This document shows positions 8,589 to 18,456 of a stretch of 64,000 nt of DNA, one piece after another. The translations under genes were made by a program, and so were the position numbers. Below the pieces are notes generated by a model that saw only the letters and a program-made list of their open reading frames with translations, was not told where the DNA came from and did not search any database. The stretch spans positions 62,001 through 126,000 of the forward strand of contig NZ_JAAZWB010000078.1 in NCBI RefSeq assembly GCF_012524115.1, written 5' to 3'. Origin of the DNA: Bacillus sp. RO1 (GTDB lineage Bacteria; Bacillota; Bacilli; Bacillales; Bacillaceae_I). Every line of letters begins with the position of its first letter. Position 1 is the first letter of the stretch.

Positions 8589-10295
8589 TTACCCCTGCTT
8601 AATACTGCCCGCGATCTCCAACAACTCGCGTGCATGCTCCTTCGTCAAAGAGGTAATCTCCACACCCGAAATCATCCTGCCAATTTCACGTACCTTTTCA
8701 TCCTGATTTAGTCCCCGAACCTTTGTTTTCGTGCGTTCACCAGACACTTCCTTGCTGATGAACAGATGGGTGTCAGACATTGCAGCAACTTGCGGTAAGT
8801 GGGAGATGCAAAGAACCTGGGAATCGACAGAAACCTGATATATCTTCTCGGCGATAGCTTGTGCCACCCTGCCACTGACTCCTGTATCAACCTCGTCAAA
8901 AATAATGGAGGTAATGCCTTGGTGCCTGGAGAAGATACTCTTTAATGCGAGCATGATCCTGGAAAGCTCCCCACCAGAAGCAACTTTTGCCATTGGCTTC
9001 AACGGTTCCCCCGGGTTTGTTGTAAGGTAAAACTCGACAACATCCACGCCATTTCTACCAAACACAACATCACCTGATGCCTTTTCCTTTTTCACATCCA
9101 TGTTCACATCAAAGATGGCTTTTTCCAAGTACAGGTCTTTAAGCTCTTTATGGATGCTCTTCATCAATTTCTCGGAAGCTTTTCTTCGTGCATCAGTGAG
9201 TGATTTCGCTTCAAGTGCTAGATCTTGTTTAAGCGACTCTAATGATTCTTGCAACTGATGAATGTGTGAATCACGGTTTTGCAAAGTCTCGAGCTCTTCT
9301 TCTATCTTTGCACCATACTCTAATATCTCCGAAACCGAACTTCCGTATTTACGCTTCAACTGTTTAATTTCATTCAATCTTCCTTCAATAAAATCCAAAC
9401 GGTTTGGATCATACTCAAGCTGATCTATTTCATCCCTAATACGATATGATAATTCTTCTAATTGATAATAAGAATTGGATATGATTTCATGAACATCTTT
9501 AAGGTTTTTATCGATTTCTTCCAGACCTTCCGATTCAGACATAGCTTGTCCAACCCAATCAAGTCCCTTTTGTTCCCCGTGCATCGCGTGGTAACAGTTG
9601 TTGAGCGATTGATAAAGGCGTTCATAGTTACTTATTTTGTTTCGTTCTTCCACCAACTCATCTTCTTCATTAATGGTTAGTTGTGCATTGTTGATCTCTT
9701 CTGCCTGGAACTGCAATAAATCAAGGCGATGAGCAACTTTTTGTTCATTTTCGGTGAGTTCTAGGAGCCTTTTTTCAACGTCCTTAAAAGAAGTATAAAT
9801 ATTTCTATACTCTTGGAGTTCCTTTTGGATAGCCACTCCGCCAAACTGATCTAAGAGAGAGAGATGCAAGTCCGGATCCATCAATTCCTGATGTTCGTGC
9901 TGACCATGCATATCCACTAATGTTTGTCCTACTTCCCTTAATAGTGCAATGGTGACTAGCTTTCCATTAACACGGCAAACACTTTTTCCGGTAGCATGAA
10001 TTTCTCTTCGCAAGACAACCATTTCGTCTTCTATTTCTATTCCAAGCTCCTGACAAACCTTATAAGCAGGGTGATTTACATCTTCAAGTAGAAATAAGCC
10101 CTCTAGTTCCGCTCTTTTTTCACCAAATCGGACAAATTCGTGGGATCCCCTTCCACCTGCCAACAAGTGGATGGCATCAATGATAATTGACTTACCCGCG
10201 CCGGTCTCTCCGGTTAAAACTGTTAACCCTTTGTCAAATGATACGGAAAGGGCTTCAATAATAGCAAAATTTTTAATGGTTAACTCAGCAATCAT
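8589..10295 (-). CDS. recN: DNA repair protein RecN
   Basis: RecN is an SMC-like ATPase that gathers broken DNA ends early in double-strand break repair. The 568-residue protein has the Walker A motif GETGAGKS (29-36), a long coiled-coil middle region (about 150-370), the ABC signature VASGGELSR and a Walker B IIFDEVDTG near residue 470. Its size is that of other RecN proteins. It is the last gene of the folD-xseA-xseB-ispA-oapA-dxs-tlyA-argR-recN run, 22 bases after argR, and is followed by a terminator. Confidence 0.97.
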   Translation of the reverse strand: MIAELTIKNFAIIEALSVSFDKGLTVLTGETGAGKSIIIDAIHLLAGGRGSHEFVRFGEKRAELEGLFLLEDVNHPAYKVCQELGIEIEDEMVVLRREIHATGKSVCRVNGKLVTIALLREVGQTLVDMHGQHEHQELMDPDLHLSLLDQFGGVAIQKELQEYRNIYTSFKDVEKRLLELTENEQKVAHRLDLLQFQAEEINNAQLTINEEDELVEERNKISNYERLYQSLNNCYHAMHGEQKGLDWVGQAMSESEGLEEIDKNLKDVHEIISNSYYQLEELSYRIRDEIDQLEYDPNRLDFIEGRLNEIKQLKRKYGSSVSEILEYGAKIEEELETLQNRDSHIHQLQESLESLKQDLALEAKSLTDARRKASEKLMKSIHKELKDLYLEKAIFDVNMDVKKEKASGDVVFGRNGVDVVEFYLTTNPGEPLKPMAKVASGGELSRIMLALKSIFSRHQGITSIIFDEVDTGVSGRVAQAIAEKIYQVSVDSQVLCISHLPQVAAMSDTHLFISKEVSGERTKTKVRGLNQDEKVREIGRMISGVEITSLTKEHARELLEIAGSIKQG

Positions 10296-10317
10296 AACAT
10301 CACATCCTCGCGTGATT

Positions 10318-10767
10318 TTATAGCATATTTATAAAGCGGTCCGATAACTCTTTTGCATCCTCTGGTGTACGGCAAATGATCAAACATGTATCATCACCAC
10401 AAATAGTACCTAGAATTTCCGACCAATCAAGATTATCAATTAAAACACCGATAGCATTTGCATTACCGGGCATTGTTTTCATCACAATCATATGACCTGC
10501 TATATCTATTTTCACAAACGCATCCATCAATGAACGTTTTAGTTTTTGCAGAGGATTAAAGCGTTGATCTGCTGGGAGGCTATATTTATATCTGCCGTCA
10601 AGAAGTGGAACTTTTACAAGATGAAGCTCTTTGATATCTCTTGAAACGGTCGCTTGAGTCACATTGAAACCTAAACTTTTCAAACGATCAACTAGCTCGT
10701 CCTGTGTTTCTATTTCGCTGTTTGTAATTAATTCTCTAATCTTTATGTGTCTTTGGCCCTTTGTCAT
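10318..10767 (-). CDS. argR: Arginine repressor ArgR/AhrC
   Basis: This is the arginine-sensing hexameric repressor of arginine biosynthesis and activator of its breakdown. The 149 residues hold an N-terminal winged helix ([14 protein letters not shown] around 40-53) and a C-terminal oligomerisation and arginine-binding domain with [12 protein letters not shown], where most homologues have GTIAGDDT. It lies between tlyA and recN, the standard Bacillus position (ahrC). An ATG start with an AAGGGG-type ribosome binding site is used. Confidence 0.96.
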   Translation of the reverse strand: MTKGQRHIKIRELITNSEIETQDELVDRLKSLGFNVTQATVSRDIKELHLVKVPLLDGRYKYSLPADQRFNPLQKLKRSLMDAFVKIDIAGHMIVMKTMPGNANAIGVLIDNLDWSEILGTICGDDTCLIICRTPEDAKELSDRFINML

Positions 10768-10859
10768 GTTGGCACCCCTTAATAATCTATATAACCTAGC
10801 TTTATGTTAATGGAAACCTTTCAATATGTAAAAGAAAAAAGGAACAACCATCGTAATAG

Positions 10860-11696
10860 TTATTCCCCTTTTTCGACCTTCAATTGTAGGTGCGCATCTG
10901 CAACTAGAGCGGATATGGAAGTTTCGAGATTATTTTCTGCGTTTTCTTCTGTATGTCCATTCCATTGCAAATGAAGGAGGAATTCAATGTTACCCTCTCC
11001 TCCCTTAATCGGGGAGTAAGAGGCATTCATCACGTCATACCCTTCCTTCAAGCTGAAGTCAATAATCTTATCCATCACCGCTTCGTGTATCTTCGGTTCA
11101 CGGACAATACCTTTTTTGCCGACCTGCTCTCTTCCTGCTTCAAATTGAGGCTTAACAAGCGCCACTACGTCGCTGCCTGATACAAGCAGGGTTTTTAAAA
11201 CCGGTAATATTAGTTTCAATGAAATAAATGAAACATCAATGCTGGCAAAATCCGGCATGCCTTCATTTAAGTCCACCGGTGTAACGTATCTGAAATTGGT
11301 TCGTTCCATCACCACTACCCGTTCATCTTGACGGAGTTTCCATGCCAGTTGATTATACCCTACATCAAGTGCGTAGCTAAGCTTTGCTCCATTTTGCAGG
11401 GCGCAATCCGTGAATCCACCTGTAGAAGCACCGATATCAAGAAGTATCTTGTCTTTCACATCCAAGTTAAAGACTTTTAGTGCTTTCTCCAGTTTTAAAC
11501 CACCTCGACTAACATATGGCATGACATTGCCTTTGACTGTCAACGGTGCATCTATTGCTACTTTTTCACCAGGCTTGTCCAGCCGTTGTTCGTTTGAAAA
11601 TACAAGTCCTGCCATTATGGAGCGCTTTGCCTTCTCACGCGTTTCCACAAGCCCGCGCTCCACTAAAAGTACATCTACTCTTTCTTTTTTCGCCAT
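10860..11696 (-). CDS. yqxC: TlyA-family rRNA 2'-O-methyltransferase (YqxC)
   Basis: TlyA proteins methylate ribose 2'-OH groups of rRNA. The 278-residue protein has an N-terminal S4 RNA-binding domain (RVDVLLVERGLVETREKAKR, about 5-24) followed by an FtsJ-like methyltransferase fold with the SAM motif DIGASTGGFTDC near 87-98 and an ALDVGYNQLAWKL segment. It starts only six bases after the dxs stop codon, so the two genes are surely co-transcribed. The rRNA site cannot be told from sequence. Confidence 0.92.
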   Translation of the reverse strand: MAKKERVDVLLVERGLVETREKAKRSIMAGLVFSNEQRLDKPGEKVAIDAPLTVKGNVMPYVSRGGLKLEKALKVFNLDVKDKILLDIGASTGGFTDCALQNGAKLSYALDVGYNQLAWKLRQDERVVVMERTNFRYVTPVDLNEGMPDFASIDVSFISLKLILPVLKTLLVSGSDVVALVKPQFEAGREQVGKKGIVREPKIHEAVMDKIIDFSLKEGYDVMNASYSPIKGGEGNIEFLLHLQWNGHTEENAENNLETSISALVADAHLQLKVEKGE

Positions 11697-11702
11697 ATAT
11701 TC

Positions 11703-13595
11703 TTAAGCCCTTTTTTGTTTTCTTCTAGCTGCAATCAATTTAACATTTTCCACGACTTTTTCTGTTGTTAAATCTATTTCCTGTAGCAGCTCCTTCACAC
11801 TTCCATGCTCAATGAAGCGATCCGGAATTCCCATTCTTACGATACGGTTCGTATAGCCATTATCGTTTGCAAACTCGACAACCGCACTACCGAATCCACC
11901 TTGAAGAACTGCTTCTTCGATTGTTACAAAAGGTATTCCTGATTTAAAGAGGTCGTGCAATAACGCCTCATCCATCGGTTTAATAAATCTCGCATTGACA
12001 ATTTTTACTGACAGGTTTTCCTTTTTCAGATAATCGGCAGCTTCAAGTGCCATTCCGATTGTCGTTCCAAATGTAAGGATGACTGCATCCGTTCCTTCTT
12101 TCAGAACTTCCCAAGAACCAATTGGCAGCTCTTTTAATTCCTCATCCATTTTGACACCTAATCCGTTTCCACGTGGATAGCGAAGTGCAATCGGGCCATC
12201 GTCATACTTATTGGCCGTATATACCATGTGTTGGCCTTCGTTTTCATCTTTAGGCATCATAAGAACCATGTTTGGTAAATGTCTTAGGAAGGCGATGTCA
12301 AATACACCTTGATGTGTTTCGCCATCTTCCCCAACTAAACCGGAACGATCAATCCCAAAGAAAACATTTAAGTTTTGACGGCATACATCATGCACTACTT
12401 GATCGTAACCTCTTTGCAAGAAGGTGGAATAAATGGCTAGGAATGGTTTCATTCCTTGTGTTGCTAGACCAGCTGCCATCGTGACAGCATGCTGCTCTGC
12501 AATTCCGACATCAAACATGCGATCTGGAAATTCTTTTGCAAAACCTTCAAGCTTAGATCCTACTGGCATTGCAGGTGTCAGGGCCACGATACGCTCGTCT
12601 TCACGCGCAAGTTTACGGACTGTTTCACTGACTACACTGCTCCACGCTGGCGGACCGCCAACTGGCTTCAGGAAATCACCTGTTTCAATTTTATACGGCC
12701 CAGTTCCATGCCACGTACCGATAGTGTCCAATTCAGCCGGCTCGTAGCCTTTTCCTTTTTTCGTAACCACATGAATAAGGACAGGGCCTTCTGTTTTCTT
12801 TGCATATTTTAGATTTTCAATTAAATCGTTGTAATTATGTCCATCAATTGGTCCAAGGTAAGTAAAACCAAGTTCTTCAAAAAACATCCCGCTGACAACA
12901 AGGTACTTCAAACTGTCTTTGATGCGCTCAGCCGTTGACGCCAGTTTCCCGCCAACTGCAGGTATTTTCTTAAGAAGCACTTCCAGTTCGTCTTTTACCC
13001 AATTGTACTTACCAGCAGTACGCATTCTTCCAAGCGCACTATGCAATGCACCGACATTTGGAGCAATGGACATTTCATTATCATTTAAGATAACAATCAT
13101 GTCTTTCTTTTCATGACCAATATGATTTAATGCTTCTAGTGCCATTCCGCCTGTTAAGGCACCATCGCCGATAATCGGAATAACATACTCATCGGTTCCT
13201 TTGATGTCACGAGCGGCCGCCATACCCATCGCTCCAGAAAGAGAGGTGGAAGAATGTCCCGTTTCCCAAACATCATGCTCAGACTCATTCCTTTTCGGAA
13301 ACCCACAGAGACCTTTATATTTACGCAACGTACCAAAATCACAGGCTCTTCCTGTCAAAATTTTATGGACATAGGCCTGGTGACCAACATCCCATAAAAA
13401 CTTGTCTTTAGGGCTGTCAAACACTTTGTGCAAAGCAACAGTGAGTTCGACTACCCCAAGGTTCGGCCCGATATGGCCGCCTGATGTGGAGAGCTGTTCT
13501 ATCAGAAAACGTCTGATATCCTCGCTAAGGCTCTCCAGTTCATCTATAGACATTTTCTTTAAAAATTGCGGATTTTTAATCTTTGTAAGATCCAA
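11703..13595 (-). CDS. dxs: 1-deoxy-D-xylulose-5-phosphate synthase
   Basis: Dxs condenses pyruvate and glyceraldehyde 3-phosphate, the first step of the MEP route to isoprenoids. The 630-residue protein is of full length and has the thiamine pyrophosphate motif [15 protein letters not shown], the [15 protein letters not shown] segment of the pyrimidine-binding domain and a C-terminal transketolase domain. It lies downstream of ispA (another isoprenoid gene) and oapA, and immediately upstream of tlyA. A ribosome binding site AAAGAGAG lies before the ATG. Confidence 0.97.
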   Translation of the reverse strand: MDLTKIKNPQFLKKMSIDELESLSEDIRRFLIEQLSTSGGHIGPNLGVVELTVALHKVFDSPKDKFLWDVGHQAYVHKILTGRACDFGTLRKYKGLCGFPKRNESEHDVWETGHSSTSLSGAMGMAAARDIKGTDEYVIPIIGDGALTGGMALEALNHIGHEKKDMIVILNDNEMSIAPNVGALHSALGRMRTAGKYNWVKDELEVLLKKIPAVGGKLASTAERIKDSLKYLVVSGMFFEELGFTYLGPIDGHNYNDLIENLKYAKKTEGPVLIHVVTKKGKGYEPAELDTIGTWHGTGPYKIETGDFLKPVGGPPAWSSVVSETVRKLAREDERIVALTPAMPVGSKLEGFAKEFPDRMFDVGIAEQHAVTMAAGLATQGMKPFLAIYSTFLQRGYDQVVHDVCRQNLNVFFGIDRSGLVGEDGETHQGVFDIAFLRHLPNMVLMMPKDENEGQHMVYTANKYDDGPIALRYPRGNGLGVKMDEELKELPIGSWEVLKEGTDAVILTFGTTIGMALEAADYLKKENLSVKIVNARFIKPMDEALLHDLFKSGIPFVTIEEAVLQGGFGSAVVEFANDNGYTNRIVRMGIPDRFIEHGSVKELLQEIDLTTEKVVENVKLIAARRKQKRA

Positions 13596-13617
13596 AAGGG
13601 ATCACTCTCTTTCCTTG

Positions 13618-14217
13618 CTAATTTCGCTTATTTTTACGCTTTTTATTTTCTTTTAAGACCACAATGTTAAATTTGTCTTCTAGTATATAAAACAGCCTTC
13701 CCACTTGAAACAGAATAGGTGTAGAATACCGAATTGCCATCGACTTTCCAAAAGCCTTTCCTCCAACTGTAACAGCTGCCACAACGCTTGTGAAGACAAC
13801 AGCCACAATATAATGGAACAAAGAGTCTTCGGTTTGCCCCACCGAAAGGGTGAAGGAAATGACTACAATGGCAGATGCAGTTCCACTGATAATCCCAGAA
13901 ATATCACCGATAACATCATTACAAAAACTTGCAAACCGATCCGCATTCCTGACAATCTGTATGGCTTGTTTGGAACCGTTTACCCTTTCCGCTGCCATCG
14001 CATGAAATGGAGTTTCATCTGCAGCTGTGGAAGCAATACCAAGCATATCAAAAAAAATACCGATAAAGACGATGATAAATACAATGACCATCCCTACTGC
14101 CCATGTTACTCCTGAAAGTAAGTAGGTGGAAACGATTGAAAAAATAGCCGCTAACACGAGTGTGATAACGGCGATAGCTAAACTCCAATTTATTGCATCT
14201 TTCCATTTATTAACCAT
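13618..14217 (-). CDS. oapA: OLE RNA-associated membrane protein OapA
   Basis: OapA binds OLE RNA and brings it to the cell membrane in Bacillus halodurans. This 199-residue protein has four predicted membrane segments (about 11-30, 38-58, 104-124, 134-152), a conserved acidic motif NDVIGDISG (100-108, Asp101 and Asp105) and a very basic C-terminus ending KENKKRKNKRN. It lies directly downstream of the OLE RNA and upstream of dxs, the arrangement known for OLE loci. ATG at 14217 is chosen; an in-frame TTG five codons upstream has no better ribosome binding site. The stretch ETPFHAMAAERVNGSKQA..RFASFCNDVIGD recalls the DUF21 (CNNM/CorC) membrane domain, which is my inference. Confidence 0.9.
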   Translation of the reverse strand: MVNKWKDAINWSLAIAVITLVLAAIFSIVSTYLLSGVTWAVGMVIVFIIVFIGIFFDMLGIASTAADETPFHAMAAERVNGSKQAIQIVRNADRFASFCNDVIGDISGIISGTASAIVVISFTLSVGQTEDSLFHYIVAVVFTSVVAAVTVGGKAFGKSMAIRYSTPILFQVGRLFYILEDKFNIVVLKENKKRKNKRN

Positions 14218-14329
14218 AGTATAAAATCCCAACTCTATATAAGTAAGCTTTTGTAGTTATCTTACATTTTATTATAGACAAAAATTTTTAATCCACCAAA
14301 CTTCAATAGTTTTTATGTAAAAGTGGTCA

Positions 14330-14930
14330 TGCATTGAGTAAAAACTGCGGCTTAGGTCCAGTAGGTTTTCCCAAGCAAGTACCAGATGTCGCCATACTGG
14401 CGGTTTCCCTTTAAACCTGCCTTAGCCGTGTCGCCATCGACTAGACTGGATTACCACTTAGTCCGCACTATAATCCCCAATACATGTCTTATATTTAGAA
14501 CAGTCTAGGAGTTTTCCTCTACAGCCCTTAAACCTTGTCTTAGCCTCTTTTGCAGAACGGATTTCATATGGAATACATAGATAGATTCACCGGCCTAGTG
14601 AAAAAATCCCCTACCATAATCCCCTCCGATTCCACTCAAGGCAGGCTACGCTGCTTATACCTAACCCAGTTAGATATAATACAGGTTTATCACCATTCCA
14701 CTACTTGCTCCCCAAGGGGATTAACAAGCGTAAGAATGGGCCTCCACGGAAGTAGGGTCTTCGCCCACATGCCATTGTGGATCGCCCTACTACCTTAACT
14801 CCCAGCATCAACCCAAGGCTGGGCGCCTCAAGCCGACACAAGGAACTTCATCGATGTGCCCTTTAGCGGATTTTTAGGCCCGCCTTCAGAAAAGGTGGAC
14901 TGACTAGAATACTGCACCACTCATTTGTAC
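14330..14930 (-). ncRNA. ole: OLE RNA (ornate, large, extremophilic)
   Basis: About 600 bases between ispA and oapA are much richer in G+C and paired segments than the flanks and have no plausible reading frame. Position (ispA - RNA - oapA - dxs), orientation and length agree with the OLE class of about 610 nt. On the minus strand there are many local helices, for example GCCAGTATGGC at 14389-14399, CCCAGCCTTGGGTTGATGCTGGG near 14798-14820 and TAGTAGGGCG..CCCTACT near 14751-14794. A sigma-A promoter lies exactly at the expected 5' end (14936-14964). OLE RNA forms a membrane-associated RNP with OapA and helps cells tolerate cold, ethanol and certain carbon or Mg2+ conditions. Ends are approximate. 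Confidence 0.93.
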
Positions 14931-14935
14931 CATAT

Positions 14936-14964
14936 ACTATACCACAAAAAGAGGAAATGCTCAA
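14936..14964 (-). promoter_or_regulatory. Sigma-A promoter of the OLE RNA
   Basis: The minus strand reads TTGAGC (14964-14959), 17 bases, TATAGT (14941-14936). Transcription would start near 14929, the first base of the structured region, so the RNA can be made independently of the upstream operon promoter. Confidence 0.75.
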
Positions 14965-14986
14965 TTTTGACTGCTACTTTTGTCGA

Positions 14987-15883
14987 TTAATGGTCCCTTT
15001 TGGCAATTAGATCGCAAAGTTGTACCAAAAGATCAGACTCTAATGGTATGTCAGATAGAATTTGCTTCGCCTCATTAATATGATATTCCAACTTTTCTTT
15101 TGCGCCATTCATGGTTAGTAGAGATGGATAAGTCACTTTTTCGTTAAGGGTATCTGACCCTACGGGCTTACCAATCTTAGACGCATCCCCTTCAATATCA
15201 AGAATGTCATCCCTGATTTGGAATGCAAGGCCTAAGTGGTCGGCGAATTGTTCTAATTTCGAAATCTGTTCTTCTGTTGCATCCCCCAGTATGGCACCTG
15301 CAACAATGCTATATCCGAGAAGCTTCCCTGTTTTGTTTCTATGTATATATTCAAGGTCCTGAAGTGAGAGTTGTGCGCCTTCTCCCTCCATATCCGCAAC
15401 CTGTCCTCCGACCATACCTCTTGGCCCTGCAGCTTTGGCTAACTCTTTCATCAAGGTAACAACTTTCATTGGCTTGACGTCTAGATTCAATAGATCCTCC
15501 ATGACCTCAAAGCTATGAGTGAGTAGGGCATCACCAGCCAGTATTGCCATCGCTTCACCAAACATCTTATGATTAGTAGGCTTTCCGCGTCTAAAGTCGT
15601 CATCATCCATACTCGGAAGATCATCGTGCACTAGAGAATAGGTGTGTATCATCTCCACGGCACAAGCTACTGGTATTCCCAGTTCTTCCGGTTTTCCAAA
15701 AGACTTTAACGTCGCAAGCACTAACAAAGGTCGAAGTCTTTTTCCGCCTGCTTTCAGTGAATAATTCATGGATTCCAGTAAAACTTCTGGTGCTTGAACA
15801 GAATTCATATAGGAATAGAGGGCATCCTCCACCAATTTCTTTCTATCTTTCATAAAAGTTTGTAGATCCATCAGCTGTGACAA
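14987..15883 (-). CDS. ispA: Geranyl/farnesyl diphosphate synthase
   Basis: The enzyme builds C10-C15 prenyl diphosphates from IPP and DMAPP. The 298-residue protein has both aspartate-rich motifs: LVHDDLPSMDDDD near 80-95 (first, with the two-residue insertion of bacterial FPP synthases) and FQIRDDILD near 220. It corresponds to B. subtilis ispA (yqiD). The gene abuts xseB and precedes the OLE RNA, so isoprenoid synthesis, DNA repair and OLE lie in one run. Chain length of the product is not proven by sequence. Confidence 0.95.
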   Translation of the reverse strand: MSQLMDLQTFMKDRKKLVEDALYSYMNSVQAPEVLLESMNYSLKAGGKRLRPLLVLATLKSFGKPEELGIPVACAVEMIHTYSLVHDDLPSMDDDDFRRGKPTNHKMFGEAMAILAGDALLTHSFEVMEDLLNLDVKPMKVVTLMKELAKAAGPRGMVGGQVADMEGEGAQLSLQDLEYIHRNKTGKLLGYSIVAGAILGDATEEQISKLEQFADHLGLAFQIRDDILDIEGDASKIGKPVGSDTLNEKVTYPSLLTMNGAKEKLEYHINEAKQILSDIPLESDLLVQLCDLIAKRDH

Positions 15884-16120
15884 TTAAGCTTCATCCTCCT
15901 GTACTTGGAATGACTCCAATTCACCGTTTTCTTTCAAAATCTGCTCCATCTCTTCCTCTACATGAGAAAGCTTGTCATGACAAAGCTTGGACAATTTCAT
16001 TCCTTCTTTGTAAAAAGAAATGGCTTCTTCTAATGGAACATCACCTTCTTCAAGTTTTTCTACAATGGTTTCCAAATCTTTCATTGCTTCTTCAAATGTA
16101 ACTTCCTTTTTTTCACTCAT
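15884..16120 (-). CDS. xseB: Exodeoxyribonuclease VII small subunit
   Basis: XseB forms, with XseA, an enzyme that degrades single-stranded DNA. The 78-residue product has the typical two-helix pattern, with [20 protein letters not shown] at 8-27 followed by [14 protein letters not shown]. It overlaps the end of xseA by eight bases and is contiguous with ispA, indicating translational coupling. The acidic C-terminus is usual for the family. Confidence 0.96.
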   Translation of the reverse strand: MSEKKEVTFEEAMKDLETIVEKLEEGDVPLEEAISFYKEGMKLSKLCHDKLSHVEEEMEQILKENGELESFQVQEDEA

Positions 16121-17468
16121 TTCCTTTTCGCTCCTTCACTTCTTGTATTTCACATTCTAATCGGCCATCTTGAAGGTGAACTTGAATGGTATCTCCTTTT
16201 TCTGCCTGATTCACATTTTTAATAATAGTGCCATCTTCCTGGTATGCAAGACTGTAACCCCTGTTCATTATTTTAAGAGGACTTAAGGCGTCCATTTGGG
16301 AAAGTTTATGTTGAAATTCCCATTGTTTCTTTTGGAGTGTTTGTTGCATCTGCCTCGTTAGCAACTTCGTCTGCTGTTCAAGTGTAAGTTTATTTGCTTC
16401 CCATTGCTTTTTAGGATGGTTTCTAGCAAACCTTCCGGCAAGTTGCTCCCACTTATCATGCTTGCGTTCTGCCATTCTTTTCATCGCCATTTCTAAATTA
16501 TCCATTGTGCGATCTAGGTCTTGTTGCTTTTGCGCATATAGATTCTTCGGAAACCTGAAGGCATACGATTTTTGTAAAGCTATCAACCTGTCTTTGTAAT
16601 GTTGCATTAGCTTGTTGGAAGCTCTGTGCAACCGGAATTTACGATCGGATAGTCTCTCCATCAATTCGTTTATATGCGGAACAGCCAATTCTGCCGCTGC
16701 AGTTGGGGTAGGTGCACGCATATCCGCTACGAAATCAGCTATCGTAAAGTCTGTTTCATGTCCAACTGCTGAAATAATCGGTAGCTTCGACGCAAAAATT
16801 TCTCTAGCTACGACTTCTTCATTAAATGCCCATAACTCTTCAATGGACCCTCCACCACGGCCCACAATAAGCACATCAAGATTAGGTATTTTGTTAGCCG
16901 TTTGAATGGCCTTCACGATGGAAGGAGCTGCATTCACCCCTTGTACTAATGCGGGGATAACGATTATTTTCGTTAGTGGATATCTTCTCTTCAAGGTAGT
17001 GATGATATCCCTGACAGCTGCTCCCGTTGGGGAAGTGATGACCCCTACAGCACGCGGGTATTTTGGTAGCGTTTTTTTGTAATCAGGAGAAAACAACCCT
17101 TCCTTGGATAGCTTCTTTTTCAGCTCCTCATAAGCTAAAAACAGACTACCAACGCCATCTGGCTGCATTTCTTTTATGTACATCTGATAGGATCCATTTG
17201 CCTCATAGACCGTAACTTCCCCACGAACAAGGACCTTCATCCCTTCTTGCGGTTTAAAGGCAAGATTGCGGTTCTGCCCGGCAAACATGACTACCTGGAG
17301 TCTAGCGTTTTGGTCTTTTAGCGTGAAGTACATATGCCCTCTGCTATGTTGCTTGAAATTGGAAATCTCCCCTTTCAGCCATACATCTTGCAAATGAGGG
17401 TCCACATCAAACTTTCTTTTTATGTATTTTGTTAAAGCAGTAACCGTTAAGTACCTGCGTTCACTCAT
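16113..17468 (-). CDS. xseA: Exodeoxyribonuclease VII large subunit
   Basis: This is the catalytic subunit of exonuclease VII. The 451-residue protein begins with an OB-fold nucleic-acid binding domain (about 1-100, [24 protein letters not shown]), followed by the XseA catalytic core with [30 protein letters not shown] and [14 protein letters not shown] motifs (about 140-260), and a long helical C-terminal region. The gene overlaps xseB. Upstream, between folD and xseA, there is a weak terminator-like hairpin. Confidence 0.97.
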   Translation of the reverse strand: MSERRYLTVTALTKYIKRKFDVDPHLQDVWLKGEISNFKQHSRGHMYFTLKDQNARLQVVMFAGQNRNLAFKPQEGMKVLVRGEVTVYEANGSYQMYIKEMQPDGVGSLFLAYEELKKKLSKEGLFSPDYKKTLPKYPRAVGVITSPTGAAVRDIITTLKRRYPLTKIIVIPALVQGVNAAPSIVKAIQTANKIPNLDVLIVGRGGGSIEELWAFNEEVVAREIFASKLPIISAVGHETDFTIADFVADMRAPTPTAAAELAVPHINELMERLSDRKFRLHRASNKLMQHYKDRLIALQKSYAFRFPKNLYAQKQQDLDRTMDNLEMAMKRMAERKHDKWEQLAGRFARNHPKKQWEANKLTLEQQTKLLTRQMQQTLQKKQWEFQHKLSQMDALSPLKIMNRGYSLAYQEDGTIIKNVNQAEKGDTIQVHLQDGRLECEIQEVKERKGNE

Positions 17469-17500
17469 AATCGTTAACTCCTTTTTGAAGCATGGTGATA

Positions 17501-17541
17501 CGAAAAAAAAGACGGAAGAACCTTAAGTCCCATCCATCTTC
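17501..17541 (-). terminator. Terminator-like hairpin between folD and xseA
   Basis: On the minus strand AAGATGGA (17540-17533) can pair with TTCCGTCTT, followed by eight T. The 14-15 base loop is long, so termination is probably partial. Confidence 0.5.
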
Positions 17542-17553
17542 TAAGATACCATA

Positions 17554-18429
17554 TTACCTGGAAAACGTCTTGTTTTCACACGCCTCGTTTTGTGCTGATT
17601 GTAGCGTATTATGCAACAACATCGTAATCGTCATTGGACCGACCCCTCCAGGAACAGGTGTGATATAGCTTGCTTTTTCTTTCACCGCTTCAAAATCCAC
17701 ATCTCCACACAGTTTACCTGTATCTAGTCTATTAACGCCAACATCAATCACAATAGCCCCACCCTTCACGTATTGAGGACCGATTAGTTTTGCGCGACCA
17801 ACTGCAGCAATTAAGATATCAGCCTGTTTAGTAATGGAAGCCAAATCCTTTGTACGAGAATGACAATAAGTAACAGTCGCATCCTCTTTTAAGAGTAATT
17901 GCCCTACCGGCTTCCCAACTATATTACTTCTTCCAATAACCACGACATGCTTCCCAGAAATAGAAACGTCGAGTGACTTAATCATTTCCACTATTCCATA
18001 TGGCGTACAAGGGAGAAATGATTTCTGATCAATCATCATTCTACCGATATTTACAGGATGAAACCCATCCACATCTTTATTAGGGGAAATATGTTCAATA
18101 ACAGCCAGTTCGTCTATGTGATCAGGCAAAGGTAATTGCACCAGAATGCCATGCACAGAAGCATCACCGTTAAAATGAGTGATTCTTTCCAGCAATTCTT
18201 CTTGTGTGATTGAACTTGGATATTTTTCCAAAATACTCGTAATACCAGCTTCCTCACAAGCTTTCTGTTTCGCTCGAACATAGGATTGAGAAGCAGGGTC
18301 CTGCCCTACCAAAATAACAGCCAAGCTTGGTTGGATATTCTTTTCCGTATGTAGCTCAGTAACCTTTTCTTTAATAAAAGCTCTCTTTTCCTTTGCAAGA
18401 TCTTTACCTGATACTATAACTGCTGACAT
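17554..18429 (-). CDS. folD: Methylene-tetrahydrofolate dehydrogenase/cyclohydrolase
   Basis: FolD interconverts 5,10-methylene-THF and 10-formyl-THF. The 291-residue protein has the YVRAKQKACEEAGI segment with the active-site Tyr and Lys (about 50-63), the QLPLPDHI motif (about 99-106), the Rossmann motif VVVIGRSNIVGKPV near 160-173 and the PVPGGVGPMTITMLL signature near 262-276. A short Lys/Arg-containing C-terminal extension (ENKTFSR) makes it a few residues longer than usual. It lies 27 bases downstream of nusB. Confidence 0.97.
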   Translation of the reverse strand: MSAVIVSGKDLAKEKRAFIKEKVTELHTEKNIQPSLAVILVGQDPASQSYVRAKQKACEEAGITSILEKYPSSITQEELLERITHFNGDASVHGILVQLPLPDHIDELAVIEHISPNKDVDGFHPVNIGRMMIDQKSFLPCTPYGIVEMIKSLDVSISGKHVVVIGRSNIVGKPVGQLLLKEDATVTYCHSRTKDLASITKQADILIAAVGRAKLIGPQYVKGGAIVIDVGVNRLDTGKLCGDVDFEAVKEKASYITPVPGGVGPMTITMLLHNTLQSAQNEACENKTFSR

Positions 18430-18456
18430 GAATAGCTCCCCCTTTTATGCTACTAC

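Noticed and set aside
14550-14798. An 82-codon open frame on the plus strand between ispA and oapA
   Set aside because: It is antisense to the OLE RNA, has no ribosome binding site and no recognisable protein pattern; the openness comes from the structured RNA gene.
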